Below, in pieces: positions 15,565 through 23,579 of a stretch of 27,613 nt of DNA (position 1 is its first letter; the number at the start of each line of letters is the position of its first letter). The position numbers were made by a program, and so were the translations under genes. The stretch covers positions 1-27,613 of the forward strand of contig JAUSOA010000242.1 of NCBI GenBank assembly GCA_030656435.1, given 5' to 3'. Under the pieces are notes generated by a model. It was not told where the DNA came from. It worked only from the letters and a program-made list of their open reading frames with translations, and ran no database searches. The DNA comes from Acholeplasmataceae bacterium. Its GTDB lineage: Bacteria; Bacillota_I; Bacilli_A; Acholeplasmatales; Acholeplasmataceae.

Positions 15565-16485
15565 CTAACACTTTCTCAATCTTTTTGCCATCAATGCGGC
15601 TGCATGTGCTGGATCAATGACTGGTTCTATTATTTTGATTTTTTTATCTATATTTCGAATTTTTTGATTTAATCGTTCCATAAAGTAACCTTTAGAATTT
15701 CCTAAGCTTCCTACAATGACTAGAGTCGGTTCTTCAATGGATAAATGATTATAGACACTATGTACTGAAAGTGCTAGTTCATCAGTCGCTTCATCAACAA
15801 TCTTTTTTGCATATAGATTCCCCTGATTTGCATGCTTTGTCACTAATGGAGCAAGCTGTGCAATCCAAGTTCGATCTAAATATCTTTCGTTCATAATATT
15901 TACGAAATCTGTTGGTTTTTGTAAACCAATCATTTTTGCGACTTCAATGGAGAACTCATTTTTCTCGAGTCTACCATCATAGGCTTTAATGACGTGTCTA
16001 AGCGCTTTGAATCCAAGGTCATAACCTGAACCCAAGTCACCTTCCTTGAAGCCCCATCCACCAGATTTATGGAACTTATTGAATTTATCTTTACCGTAAG
16101 CGACCATTCCAGTTCCACAAATTAAAGTCATTCCTTCATCAAAGCACAATCCACTATAAAGTGCATTCTCCATATCATTTCGTGCAATAACGATTGTTTG
16201 ATCGTCAACTCCATTCAAATTCCGTAATAGATTTTGAACCTCATCATAATCACTTTCAAAAACAATTCCCCCGATACCAGCAAAAATAGCTTGAAAATAT
16301 GGATGTTCATGTTGAGTATAAAAATTAGTTAAAGCAAGCATAATATTCTCTAATGTTTTTTCTCTATCTACAGTATCAATACTCGTTGGTCCTGAAGCAC
16401 CTATAAAAAGGATGTTTTCATGTTCATCGATGACACAAACTTTAGTTTTTGTTCCACCACCATCTATTCCTAAATAGTAATTCAT
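15565..16485 (-). CDS. BadF/BadG-family ATPase, probable N-acetylglucosamine kinase type
   Basis: 306 residues, the size of the eukaryotic-type NAGK branch of the BadF/BadG/BcrA family. Phosphate-1 motif GIDGGGTKTK (6-15); D104 in ARNDMENA as probable catalytic base; phosphate-2 motif CGTG (123-126); and GGWGFKEGDLGSGY (142-155), where the family normally reads GDEGS. The acidic residue at 151 is thus replaced by leucine. The adenosine motif (IVGSLGNSKGYF) and the AAALMA C-terminal helix are present. It phosphorylates an amino sugar or related sugar with ATP in the cytoplasm. Ribosome site GAGGT lies six bases before the start. It is divergent from the GntR regulator with operator half-sites shared between them, so it likely belongs to the same sugar pathway as the operon at 17468 onward. 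Confidence 0.85.
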   Translation of the reverse strand: MNYYLGIDGGGTKTKVCVIDEHENILFIGASGPTSIDTVDREKTLENIMLALTNFYTQHEHPYFQAIFAGIGGIVFESDYDEVQNLLRNLNGVDDQTIVIARNDMENALYSGLCFDEGMTLICGTGMVAYGKDKFNKFHKSGGWGFKEGDLGSGYDLGFKALRHVIKAYDGRLEKNEFSIEVAKMIGLQKPTDFVNIMNERYLDRTWIAQLAPLVTKHANQGNLYAKKIVDEATDELALSVHSVYNHLSIEEPTLVIVGSLGNSKGYFMERLNQKIRNIDKKIKIIEPVIDPAHAAALMAKRLRKC

Positions 16486-16517
16486 TTTTCTACCTCACTG
16501 TTGTTGCTTATAGTTCA

Positions 16518-16546
16518 ACAATAACTGAAACTTTTCATTTAGTCAA
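16518..16546 (-). promoter_or_regulatory. Promoter of the sugar kinase gene
   Basis: Minus strand: TTGACT (16546-16541), 17-base spacer, TATTGT (16523-16518; four of six bases match). The -35 overlaps the CAATACA half-site at 16544-16550. Confidence 0.55.
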
Positions 16547-16581
16547 TACAAAAAGAGGGAATGTATTGTAAATGTATTAAA
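16544..16581 (+). promoter_or_regulatory. Putative GntR operator between kinase and regulator
   Basis: CAATACA (16544-16550) and TGTATTG (16562-16568) form an inverted pair 11 bases apart, and TGTATTA (16573-16579) is a further direct copy 11 bases after the second. The half-sites overlap the -35 of the kinase promoter and of the regulator promoter. The ATGTATTRTAAATGTATT unit at 16561-16578 recurs at 17391-17408 before the operon. Confidence 0.65.
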
Positions 16582-16594
16582 AGAATGCTACAAT
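16566..16594 (+). promoter_or_regulatory. Promoter of the GntR regulator gene
   Basis: TTGTAA (16566-16571), 17-base spacer, TACAAT (16589-16594) with extended TG at 16586-16587. The -35 lies in the operator repeat, which implies self-repression. Confidence 0.72.
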
Positions 16595-16620
16595 TAAGAA
16601 AAACATCGAGGAGTGATTAT

Positions 16621-17352
16621 ATGCTGGTCGATACAAGTGACAAACAACCATTTTATATTCAAATAAGAAATAGTCTAAGACAAAAGATTGAAAACGGGGA
16701 TTGGAAAGAAGGAGATTTAATTCCAAGTGAAAAAGAACTTGCTTTATCCTATGGTGTGAGCCGTGTAACTATTAGGACAGCAATCTCAGCTTTAGTATCT
16801 GAACAATACCTAACAAGAAGAGCAGGTTATGGGACCACAGTTCTAAAAAACAAGTCCTCATTATCTAATTTTACTTTGATTCAAAGCTTTACCAACGAAA
16901 TGAATGAAATGGGCCTACCGAGTAAGACATTGAATGCACACCTAAAATTGATTCAAGCAGATAAAAATCTAGCTTCTATCTTTAAAATCAATGAAGGAGA
17001 CCCATTATACAACCTTCAACGCGCAAGAGGAGCGCAAATTCCAATTCTTTTTTCCGATACTTATTTGCTACCCATTGTTGAAATTCCTAACACTCAAGAA
17101 TTCTTAATGGGATCATTATATCAATATTTATCGTCAAAAAAAATATATTTTTCAATGTTTGAGGAATATATAAGTGCAGTCATTGCTCCTAAAAGTATTA
17201 AACTAATTTTACAAATTCATGACGATTCCCCTCAGCTCAAAAGAAAGAGATATTCATATGATGAAAACAATAGATTGCTAGAGTACACAGAAACCTACTA
17301 CAATTCAGCAAACTACGAATATCGAACAAGAATCTTCTACCGCAGAAAATAA
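16621..17352 (+). CDS. GntR/HutC-family transcriptional regulator (UTRA ligand domain)
   Basis: 243 residues from ATG 16621; GAGGAG at 16608-16613 is seven bases before it. A longer frame from ATG 16561 would translate the promoter and operator and is rejected. The winged helix-turn-helix at about 8-75 shows PFYIQIRNSLRQKIENGDW, LIPSEKELALSYGVSRVTIR and the wing YLTRRAGYGTTV, standard GntR. The rest (about 88-240) is a UTRA domain, which in HutC-type regulators binds sugar phosphates or similar effectors and releases DNA. It is transcribed toward the sugar operon and divergent from the kinase, with TGTATTG-like sites before all three. The expected role is a repressor lifted by a phosphorylated substrate. 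The stop codon sits in the loop of its own terminator. Confidence 0.93.
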   Translation: MLVDTSDKQPFYIQIRNSLRQKIENGDWKEGDLIPSEKELALSYGVSRVTIRTAISALVSEQYLTRRAGYGTTVLKNKSSLSNFTLIQSFTNEMNEMGLPSKTLNAHLKLIQADKNLASIFKINEGDPLYNLQRARGAQIPILFSDTYLLPIVEIPNTQEFLMGSLYQYLSSKKIYFSMFEEYISAVIAPKSIKLILQIHDDSPQLKRKRYSYDENNRLLEYTETYYNSANYEYRTRIFYRRK

Positions 17353-17367
17353 TCTGCGGTTTTTTTT
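17339..17367 (+). terminator. Rho-independent terminator of the GntR gene
   Basis: CCGCAGA (17340-17346) pairs with TCTGCGG (17353-17359), plus an A-T pair at the base; loop AAATAA contains the TAA stop; eight T residues follow. Confidence 0.92.
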
Positions 17368-17370
17368 ATA

Positions 17371-17411
17371 ATGTACTATAAAAATTACAAATGTATTATA
17401 AATGTATTGTA
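17371..17411 (+). promoter_or_regulatory. Putative GntR operator before the sugar operon
   Basis: Three related units: ATGTACTATA (17371-17380), ATGTATTATA (17391-17400) and ATGTATTGTA (17402-17411), the last two 11 bases apart as at 16561/16572. The third contains the -35 element TTGTAA of the operon promoter. Confidence 0.65.
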
Positions 17412-17435
17412 ATATGCTTTATCCTATGATATATT
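17407..17435 (+). promoter_or_regulatory. Promoter of the sugar-utilisation operon
   Basis: TTGTAA (17407-17412), 17-base spacer, TATATT (17430-17435). The -35 and spacing equal those of the regulator promoter. RNA would start near 17442, within the cre box. Confidence 0.72.
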
Positions 17436-17441
17436 ATTAAT

Positions 17442-17455
17442 AGAAAACGCTTGCA
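17442..17455 (+). promoter_or_regulatory. cre box (CcpA site) at the sugar operon start
   Basis: AGAAAACGCTTGCA matches TGNAANCGNNNNCA except for the first base. It overlaps the predicted transcription start and touches the ribosome site AAAGGT (17455-17460), a classic position for catabolite repression. Confidence 0.72.
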
Positions 17456-17467
17456 AAGGTAAACAAT

Positions 17468-19546
17468 ATGAAAAAAATCATTTTTTTAAGTTTGATAATG
17501 CTATTATTTTTTCTTAGCAGTTGTACTGATTCTGACGAGATAATAATAGAACCTATAATCATTCCAACTTGCTCTGATACTTTTAGCATGACACTTGGTG
17601 ATTTCATTCCTTTACTTTCTGTAGAAGCACCCTATTCAAAGACGCTAGGATCTTTAGATAATTTCGCAAATACTTGTAAACCTTTTGATGTGAATCCAAT
17701 CTTTATGAAAGAATCATCAATTAAGACGCATCAATTGATCTTTAGTCTAGATGCAATCTATCCAATTGATCAAATCATCTGGACTTCCTATATAGGAGAG
17801 CTTGCAGAAAAGATAGACTCAATTTCAATCGATGTTTCTTTAAATGGAATCTCTTACCAAAGAATAGTAAATAATTTCCAATTATCTAAAGAGGTTGAAG
17901 AAATATCCTTAGGAGGAACCATGGCAAGTAAAATTAAAATAACTGCGAAGGCAGATGAAAAGTACTACGGTATTCAAGACGTTAGATTAAAACTTGCTGA
18001 CGGTTTAATCGTTTTAGAGGATAAAGCTTGGTCTAATACTTTTTTAAGATATAACGGTTGGACTGGTGCAGATGGTATTTTCACCTTTAATCTTACAGAT
18101 GGTGATGAATCTATAGGTGCTTCAAAAAACACAACAGGATTTATCTTTTCTGATACATTTGTTGGTGAGGTTTACCAAAACAACAAGCTTAGAAAATCAT
18201 TTACCATGATCAATAACTCACTCGGTTATTATGATTGGAATAAACCATTTGATGAGGCCTTTACATTCGATTATAAAATCAGTGACAATAAAGCAAAATC
18301 AGTCTTTACACCTGATCATTATATAGGCAAGCAAGCAAGAAACTTATTGGATGGTGATGGCTTGTCCATTACACAGTCAAGTGAAGCAACTTTAACTAAC
18401 TCTACTGAAGGAATTAGTTGGTTAACCAATCAAGTTCCATCAGAAGTAGTTATTGATTTAAAAGATTTTTATAATGTTGGTTCAATCTACTTGTGGAATT
18501 ATAATTCAAACACCTCTTACGGTGCTAAAAAGATAGAGATTAGTTATAGTCAAGATAAAATTACCTATAATAATCCATCTATATATACTATGAATCCTGC
18601 AGGTGGTTCTGCAATTGAACCATATACACTTGAAATATCAAGTTTGGAACAAAATGCAAGATATATTAAGATTAAAGTGCTTGAATCCTATGATTTAGAA
18701 TTTGTAGGATTGGGTAAACTCATGATTTTTTCTACAGATGATATTTATTTATTTGGTCAAGCAACTGCTTCAAGTCATGTAGATTCATTAGAACCCAATG
18801 AAAACTCAGCTAGACTTTGGCTTCAAGATGGAGTTGTAGTCAATCAAAATTTGTATATCTTCCCAATTCTTGTCAAAGATGAATCGAATATCTTCAAAGT
18901 ACACAATGTTGGTTTAATTAAAGCTCCCATCGTTGATGAGAGAATTGATTACTCAAATAGTGAATACCTAGATTCACCACTACAGGTTAAGACTCAAGAC
19001 GGTGGCACTATATTCTTAGGTGCTGGTTTGATGAATCACTCGAATGTTGATGGATATATCTATATCTACGGATATAAAGATTTACGTGGCAGACATTTGG
19101 TTGTTGGAAGATTTTTACCTAGAGATATCGAAAATTTTAATGCATGGGAATATTTTAATGGTACAGATTGGACTCATGATATCAATCAAGTCCATGGTTT
19201 AATTTCAAAGGTTTCTGCAGAGCTTTCTGTTACCTATATTGAAAGCGGACTTTTTGCTGGAAAATTTATGTTGGTTGTGATGGAAGATACGACCTCTGGA
19301 ATCATCAGCTATTCAATTTCTGATACACCCTATGGTCCCTTTGGTTCTTACAATCAAATCTATAAAACATCAGAAAGTACTTATCTTCGTGCGGCATTCA
19401 CCTACAATGCGAAATTACATCCTAGTCTATCTGAACCTGGAAATTTTTTAATCTCATACAATGTGAATACAACACTAGTTGGAGCATTAACCGATGCAAA
19501 TATTTATTATCCAAGATTCATTCGAATCATAGAAGTCAAAAAATAA
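17468..19546 (+). CDS. Secreted lipoprotein with a five-bladed-propeller-like domain and discoidin-like domains
   Basis: 692 residues. A type II signal peptide ends with LSSC (lipidated C19). Residues about 85-178 form a beta-rich galactose-binding-like part. From about 187 a propeller begins (GWTGADGIFTFNL, FSDTFVG, NNSLGYY), is interrupted at about 280-422 by an F5/8 type C-like insert (ARNLLDGDG, VVIDLKDFYNVGSIYLWNY, ARYIKIKV), and resumes with LWLQDGVV, DGYIYIYGYK, ELSV, ISDTPYGPFG, YNAKLHP, YNVNT and PRFI. The overall pattern resembles uncharacterised DUF4185/DUF5005-type or GH43/GH117-like propellers; conserved acids D229, D454, D528 and E585 are shared with the next gene and could be catalytic. 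Probable job: bind or cut an external glycan feeding the transporter encoded next. No enzymatic activity is established. Confidence 0.75.
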   Translation: MKKIIFLSLIMLLFFLSSCTDSDEIIIEPIIIPTCSDTFSMTLGDFIPLLSVEAPYSKTLGSLDNFANTCKPFDVNPIFMKESSIKTHQLIFSLDAIYPIDQIIWTSYIGELAEKIDSISIDVSLNGISYQRIVNNFQLSKEVEEISLGGTMASKIKITAKADEKYYGIQDVRLKLADGLIVLEDKAWSNTFLRYNGWTGADGIFTFNLTDGDESIGASKNTTGFIFSDTFVGEVYQNNKLRKSFTMINNSLGYYDWNKPFDEAFTFDYKISDNKAKSVFTPDHYIGKQARNLLDGDGLSITQSSEATLTNSTEGISWLTNQVPSEVVIDLKDFYNVGSIYLWNYNSNTSYGAKKIEISYSQDKITYNNPSIYTMNPAGGSAIEPYTLEISSLEQNARYIKIKVLESYDLEFVGLGKLMIFSTDDIYLFGQATASSHVDSLEPNENSARLWLQDGVVVNQNLYIFPILVKDESNIFKVHNVGLIKAPIVDERIDYSNSEYLDSPLQVKTQDGGTIFLGAGLMNHSNVDGYIYIYGYKDLRGRHLVVGRFLPRDIENFNAWEYFNGTDWTHDINQVHGLISKVSAELSVTYIESGLFAGKFMLVVMEDTTSGIISYSISDTPYGPFGSYNQIYKTSESTYLRAAFTYNAKLHPSLSEPGNFLISYNVNTTLVGALTDANIYYPRFIRIIEVKK

Positions 19547-19556
19547 GGAGAAACCA

Positions 19557-21353
19557 ATGAAAAAGGGAGATTTAATTCAAGAGATATTATTAAAAAAAGG
19601 GATCAATACAATCCATTTAGACCGAATTTATCCAATTGAGAGCTTTAAGTCTAAAAATCATAATATAGTGACCTATATGATTGATGATCAAATTATGAAA
19701 GACGATATTCAATATGCAAATAAAATGATGATTGATGCTAAGCAAGAAGAAAAACTATCAATCTATTGTGGTTCAGGTTATTTAGCAGTAAAAGATGATG
19801 AGATGAATCAAAAATTCTTAAAGTTCTCTGAATGGTCAGGTGGGGATGGCATTTACACCTTCAATTTATCTAGTGGTAAGGACGTATTTGATCAGAAGCA
19901 GGATATGAAGACACTCTTTGTTTTTGGTGATACCTTTGTTGGCACCTCAGATCCAAAAACAAATAGAAGATATCAGCCACATTTAATGCCAAATAATTCG
20001 ATTGGTATCTATCAAAACAATCAAATTGAGTTTAAGGTGAATTGGCAAAAGGACGGTTCAGTTTCTGGATTTTATAAAATGGATCCAAGATTTGATCAAG
20101 CAGGAACGGTTATTTCCAATACAGTCTATTATGATCGAAAAGAAAAAAATATCGGATATTTATCAGGAATTAATCCAAAATCTCTCGAAATAGTATATGA
20201 CCTTCGTAAAGAAAGATTCGTTTCCCATATTGATTTTTATAACTACTTTAGTCAGGAAGCAAACCATTTAGCAAAGCGTGGTTTAAAGAATTTTATGATT
20301 CTTGGATCCAATGATGATGAAAACTATGTTGAAATTAAATCAGTAAGCCTGGAAATGGCAAAATCTCAAGATTATAGAGAAAAAATAAATATTAATGTTT
20401 CTTACCGTTATTTTAAATTGATTGTCCCTACAACTAAAGGGATTGGAAATTATAACGATGAAAGCTTTAAAGAAGGTATGTATGGACTAAATTTAATTAA
20501 ATTCTTTAATGATCAACAACAATATAAAGATATTTTTGCTTCTGCAAATTCCGTTTTACTTTCAGATGATGAACATTCATGGATTTGGTTGCAGGATGGA
20601 GTTATTATTAATGATTATCTTTATACCTTACCAATGACGATCAATTCAGATCTCAATCAACCTGAAGGGTTACAGTTTTGTGTAAAGGGAGTTGCGATGA
20701 TCAAAACTCCAATCATAAATCAAATGATTGATTATGAACATGCAACAATGAAGATGACATCATTATTAATAGATACTAAGGATTCACAGTTTTTATTTGG
20801 TGCAGCAGTTCTACCGAACACAGTTCAAGCAGGAGCTAAATATCCTGATGGGTACATCTACATCTATGGATATAAGACTACCTTTGGACTAAGAGAGCTT
20901 GTAGTTGCTAGAGTATTAGCAGAAAACTTTGAATTTGTTGATGATTGGAGATTCTTTGATGGAAATGATTGGGTGACTTCAATTTCTGAATCTAAGCCAA
21001 TATTAGAGCATATTTCTTGTGAAATGAGTGTCTCGCAGCTTTTAGATGGTTTATGTAAGGATAAATATATTGCAGTATTTACCTATGATACCAATACACC
21101 TTATGTTGCTTTTGCAATTGGAGATTCTCCTGTTGGTCCATTTGGCAGTCCACAAAAGATTTATCATACACCAGAACAAGAATTATATAAGAGTACAACA
21201 TATACTTATAACGCAAAAGCGCATCCACATTTATCAAAATCTACCGATATCTTAGTAACATATAACACCAACACTTACAACTTTGAACACAATATGTCGA
21301 ATAATTTAATTTATAGACCAAGGTTTATTCATTTAATCGATACGACAAAATAA
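19557..21353 (+). CDS. Cytosolic paralogue of the preceding propeller/discoidin protein
   Basis: 598 residues, clearly homologous to the lipoprotein just upstream but with no signal peptide or lipobox, so expected in the cytoplasm. Matching landmarks in order: IYPIESF near residue 24 (IYPIDQI in the first), EWSGGDGIYTFNL (92-104), FGDTFVG (123-129), NNSIGIY (146-152), discoidin-like insert at about 200-318 (EIVYDLRKERFVSHIDFYNY, YRYFKLIV), WLQDGVI (344-350), DGYIYIYGYK (431-440), CEMSV, IGDSPVGPFG (521-530), YNAKAHPHLS (551-560) and RPRFI (587-591). D125, D347, D431 and E489 correspond to the shared acids. The N-terminal domain is much reduced. AAGGAG at 19545-19550 overlaps the previous stop. 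It probably acts on imported oligosaccharide; the reaction is unknown. Confidence 0.75.
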   Translation: MKKGDLIQEILLKKGINTIHLDRIYPIESFKSKNHNIVTYMIDDQIMKDDIQYANKMMIDAKQEEKLSIYCGSGYLAVKDDEMNQKFLKFSEWSGGDGIYTFNLSSGKDVFDQKQDMKTLFVFGDTFVGTSDPKTNRRYQPHLMPNNSIGIYQNNQIEFKVNWQKDGSVSGFYKMDPRFDQAGTVISNTVYYDRKEKNIGYLSGINPKSLEIVYDLRKERFVSHIDFYNYFSQEANHLAKRGLKNFMILGSNDDENYVEIKSVSLEMAKSQDYREKININVSYRYFKLIVPTTKGIGNYNDESFKEGMYGLNLIKFFNDQQQYKDIFASANSVLLSDDEHSWIWLQDGVIINDYLYTLPMTINSDLNQPEGLQFCVKGVAMIKTPIINQMIDYEHATMKMTSLLIDTKDSQFLFGAAVLPNTVQAGAKYPDGYIYIYGYKTTFGLRELVVARVLAENFEFVDDWRFFDGNDWVTSISESKPILEHISCEMSVSQLLDGLCKDKYIAVFTYDTNTPYVAFAIGDSPVGPFGSPQKIYHTPEQELYKSTTYTYNAKAHPHLSKSTDILVTYNTNTYNFEHNMSNNLIYRPRFIHLIDTTK

Positions 21354-21371
21354 AGAAAAAGAGGGATTTTA

Positions 21372-22241
21372 ATGACCGAAGCAATTCGTAAGCCAATATT
21401 GAATAAAAAACAAAAAGACTTAATCAAAAAGATTCTGCTTCACTTCGTTTTGATTATTGCAAGTTTTGGCTTTTTATTCCCATTTTTATGGATGCTTTTT
21501 ACTGCATTAAAGACACCTCAAGAGTTATTGATGGGAACTGAGGTTTTCTTTCCAAGAAATCCTCAATGGTCGAATTTCGTTACCGCAGTTCAAGCGATTC
21601 CGTTTTTGATGTACTTAAAGAATTCACTGATCATTGTTGTTTTGGTTATGACTGGAACACTTTTTTCAGCAACAACTGCAGCATACGCCTTTGCCAAGCT
21701 CAATTGGCGTGGACGAGATAAGTGGTTTCTCGTTATGCTTGCAACCATGATGATTCCTATTCAAGTCATCTTAATTCCAACCTACATCATGTATGCACAA
21801 ATCGGATGGCTTGGTACTAGACTTCCTTTAATCGTTCCTGCATTTTTTGGGGGTGGATCTGCATTTTATATTTTCCTCTTAAGACAATTTTTTAAGGGGA
21901 TACCAAAGGAATTATCCGAGAGTGCAATTATTGATGGAGCCAATCATTTTCAAATATTCATTAAAATCATGCTTCCACTATGTAAACCAGCAATCATTAC
22001 TGTCGCATTATTTACTTTTATGGGTTCATGGAATGATTACTTCGGACCATTAATATTCTTGTCAAACCCAGATCATTGGACATTGGCACTTGGCTTACGA
22101 GCTTTCCAAATGCAGTATGGCGGAAGATTTGACTTAATGATGGCTGCTGCAATCTTAATTATGTTACCAACTCTCGTAATTTTCTTTTTCACACAAAAGT
22201 CATTTATCGAGGGTATAACCTTCACAGGGATAAAGGGATAG
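21372..22241 (+). CDS. Sugar ABC transporter permease, MalG-like (CUT1)
   Basis: 289 residues with six membrane helices, starting with a basic cytosolic end (NKKQKDLIKK). The EAA loop that docks the ATPase is ESAIIDGANHFQIF followed by IMLPLCKPA, as in MalG/LacG/UgpE-type permeases of the carbohydrate uptake 1 family. The C-terminus FIEGITFTGIKG is also typical (G-G-IKG). GAGGG at 21361-21365 is six bases before ATG. It pairs with the MalF-like permease at 23580-24497; here the MalG-like subunit comes first and the binding protein lies between the permeases, an uncommon order. No ATPase gene is in the window. Confidence 0.95.
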   Translation: MTEAIRKPILNKKQKDLIKKILLHFVLIIASFGFLFPFLWMLFTALKTPQELLMGTEVFFPRNPQWSNFVTAVQAIPFLMYLKNSLIIVVLVMTGTLFSATTAAYAFAKLNWRGRDKWFLVMLATMMIPIQVILIPTYIMYAQIGWLGTRLPLIVPAFFGGGSAFYIFLLRQFFKGIPKELSESAIIDGANHFQIFIKIMLPLCKPAIITVALFTFMGSWNDYFGPLIFLSNPDHWTLALGLRAFQMQYGGRFDLMMAAAILIMLPTLVIFFFTQKSFIEGITFTGIKG

Positions 22242-22252
22242 GAGGATTGAAA

Positions 22253-23563
22253 ATGAAAAAGATTTATTTACTATTTGTTATTTTATTGAGTCTGTTTACA
22301 CTAGCAGCATGTGGTGGAGAGGATACCGGAGATAAAATCGTTATTAATTTCTGGCACATGTCACCAATTGGTAGTGCATCTTATTCAGGAATGCGCTCCA
22401 TTATTACAGACTTTAACGAGTCTCAAGATACATATTTTGTTAGGGGTACTGGGTTCTCATTTTGGGACTATTGGGATAAGATCAATATCGCTATATCATC
22501 AAGAACCGCTCCACATATTGGATTATCAACAATCGATGATGTGGCATCTAGAGCTTCAGCTGGAGTGTTACACAACATTTCTGATTTAATGGAAAACGAC
22601 ACAACTGGTAAGAATTTGATTGATCTTGACGAATTTAGACAAAGTCAACTCGAATTTGCAACCTATCAAAATGATTTATATGCAATGCCTTTTTCTGCCA
22701 CAACAAGAGCACTATTCTATAATCTAGATATGTTTACTGAGAAAGGGCTAACCGTTGCTGATGTCCCAAAAACTTGGGATGAACTGCGTACAGTTGCAAA
22801 GCTTTTCGATCAAACAAATAACTCTGGTGAGTTAACTCGTATTGGATTTGATCCTACTTATGGTAATGCAACTTATCATGGATGGCTATGGCAAAAAAAT
22901 CTCGATTTTTTCGATAGTAATAAAATGCCTACCTTAAACACACAAGGACATGTCGATGTTCTAAATTGGATTATGAATTTTAACTCCGATTATTCGAGAG
23001 CGAAACTTACAGCTTTTGGTGAAGGAAATCAAATGCTAGGTATCAACCCATTTGCTTCACAGCGTGTTGCTATGATTGTTGAAGTTGACGGTCTATACCA
23101 AATCATGAAGGATGCTGGAGCAACATTTAATTATGGAGTCGCACCTATTCCAATTCCTGAAAATGGAACACATGTAAATTGGGGTTCTGGATTCTCAATT
23201 GAGATGTATAACAACGGAAAGGGTGAAACAGCTCAAAAAGAAGGTGCCTATGAGTTTGTTAAATATCTACTCTCTAAAGAAACTCAAATTCGTCTTGCTG
23301 AAGTTAATGGATGGATTATGAGTCATATTACAGCTATGGAAGAATTTGCTGAAGATGAACCAATTATGCAAGCACTATTGAAAGAAGTAGATTTTGCAAT
23401 GGATAAGGTCTATATCCCATACGCTCCATCTTGGCATGGTAATGACTGGCAGCCTTATTATTCACAAGCGCTATCAGGTACACTCACAGCAGAACAAGCA
23501 CTTGCTGCAGCCAGAGCAAATTATATACAGAAAAAACAAAATTATGATGCAGTTAATCCTTAA
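22253..23563 (+). CDS. Sugar-binding lipoprotein of the ABC transporter
   Basis: 436 residues from ATG 22253; GGAGG at 22241-22245 is seven bases before it, so the TTG frame start at 22247 is rejected. Type II signal peptide with lipobox LAAC (lipidated C20). The mature part follows the extracellular solute-binding family 1 plan: IVINFWHMSP near the start, PFSATTRALFYNLDMF in the hinge region, VPKTWDELRTVAKLF, and YEFVKYLLSKETQ toward the end. It captures an oligosaccharide or sugar outside the membrane and delivers it to the two permeases. Many aromatic residues (FSFWDYWD, YHGWLWQK, WHGNDWQPYYSQ) fit a sugar-stacking site. The substrate cannot be determined here. Confidence 0.94.
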   Translation: MKKIYLLFVILLSLFTLAACGGEDTGDKIVINFWHMSPIGSASYSGMRSIITDFNESQDTYFVRGTGFSFWDYWDKINIAISSRTAPHIGLSTIDDVASRASAGVLHNISDLMENDTTGKNLIDLDEFRQSQLEFATYQNDLYAMPFSATTRALFYNLDMFTEKGLTVADVPKTWDELRTVAKLFDQTNNSGELTRIGFDPTYGNATYHGWLWQKNLDFFDSNKMPTLNTQGHVDVLNWIMNFNSDYSRAKLTAFGEGNQMLGINPFASQRVAMIVEVDGLYQIMKDAGATFNYGVAPIPIPENGTHVNWGSGFSIEMYNNGKGETAQKEGAYEFVKYLLSKETQIRLAEVNGWIMSHITAMEEFAEDEPIMQALLKEVDFAMDKVYIPYAPSWHGNDWQPYYSQALSGTLTAEQALAAARANYIQKKQNYDAVNP

Positions 23564-23579
23564 TAGATAAGAGGTTATT

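Noticed and set aside
16561..16620. Twenty-residue extension of the GntR regulator from ATG 16561
   Set aside because: It overlaps the operator, -35 and -10; ATG 16621 has GAGGAG seven bases upstream.
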